Assembly: GCA_002299495.1 (NCBI GenBank)
Contig: DBNZ01000125.1
Span: forward strand, 1-23,772
Direction of reading: 5' to 3'
Origin: Methylococcaceae bacterium UBA659
GTDB taxonomy: Bacteria; Pseudomonadota; Gammaproteobacteria; Methylococcales; Methylomonadaceae
Length of the DNA: 23,772 bases
Of the stretch, positions 23,681 to 23,772 are shown one piece after another; the stretch's first letter is position 1, and each line of letters begins with the position of its first letter. Made by a program: the position numbers and the translations under genes. Below the pieces are notes generated by a model, which made no database searches, was not told the origin of the DNA, and was given only the letters and a program-made list of their open reading frames with translations.

Positions 23681-23772
23681 CAGTCGCAGTTGTGATGCCC
23701 GGTTTTCAAACAAAGCACTTGAAAAGATTCTTTAACATGATAAGTTGAGCGCTGGTTTTTTAGTTTATGCAG
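23681..23772. other. Window-end intergenic sequence
   Basis: No open frame, hairpin with T-tract or well-spaced promoter is seen in these last 92 nt. TTGAAA at 23719-23724 resembles a -35 box but lacks a -10 at 16-18 nt. Confidence 0.3.

Overview
The window looks like chromosomal DNA of a gammaproteobacterium. Housekeeping genes with gammaproteobacterial signatures (lptM-lysA, xerD, secA, polA, lpxA, a NudF-type Nudix hydrolase) sit beside a soluble NAD-linked [NiFe]-hydrogenase module (hoxFUY) and an ABC operon of the type found with PQQ-dependent alcohol oxidation. That mix fits a methylotroph or methanotroph (Methylococcales-like). The assignment is an inference from gene content: no rRNA, tRNA or C1-oxidation gene lies in the window. 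Coding density is high.

Layout. 1-1721: an A+T-rich block with the tail of a truncated gene and a two-part sulfotransferase-like/glycosyltransferase-like protein, probably from a surface-polysaccharide locus. 1862-3406: a fused aminoglycoside-phosphotransferase-like/P-loop kinase-like protein. 3407-3657: a convergent intergenic region with a palindromic REP-like element. 3658-9887 (minus strand): lptM, lysA, hoxF, hoxU, hoxY, xerD, lpxA, read in that order with overlaps or gaps of a few bases except for 78 nt before hoxF. 9888-11028: REP-like sequence, an exported pentapeptide-repeat protein and a secA promoter. 11029-15077: secA, converging on nudF, which diverges from a TIGR04282-type nucleotidyl/glycosyltransferase-like gene. 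15165-17915 (minus): polA, preceded by a decayed methyltransferase. 18365-22054: four genes joined by ATGA stop/start overlaps, encoding a periplasmic binding protein, a YVTN beta-propeller, an ABC ATPase and an ABC-2 permease. 22121-23680: a conserved protein of poorly characterised function starting at TTG.

How the parts work together. HoxF and HoxU form an NAD(H)-oxidising diaphorase and HoxY is the hydrogenase small subunit. The catalytic subunit HoxH is not in the window; xerD stands 7 nt after hoxY, where hoxH would be expected. lpxA follows xerD by 2 nt, so energy, chromosome-dimer resolution and lipid A genes may share a transcript. The ABC operon has two products with export signals plus an ATPase and a permease, consistent with an envelope export system tied to alcohol/PQQ metabolism. 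The most unusual features are the hoxH-less hox module inside a lysA/xer neighbourhood, the two-domain sulfotransferase-like protein, and the methyltransferase relic that now carries the promoter of the ABC operon.
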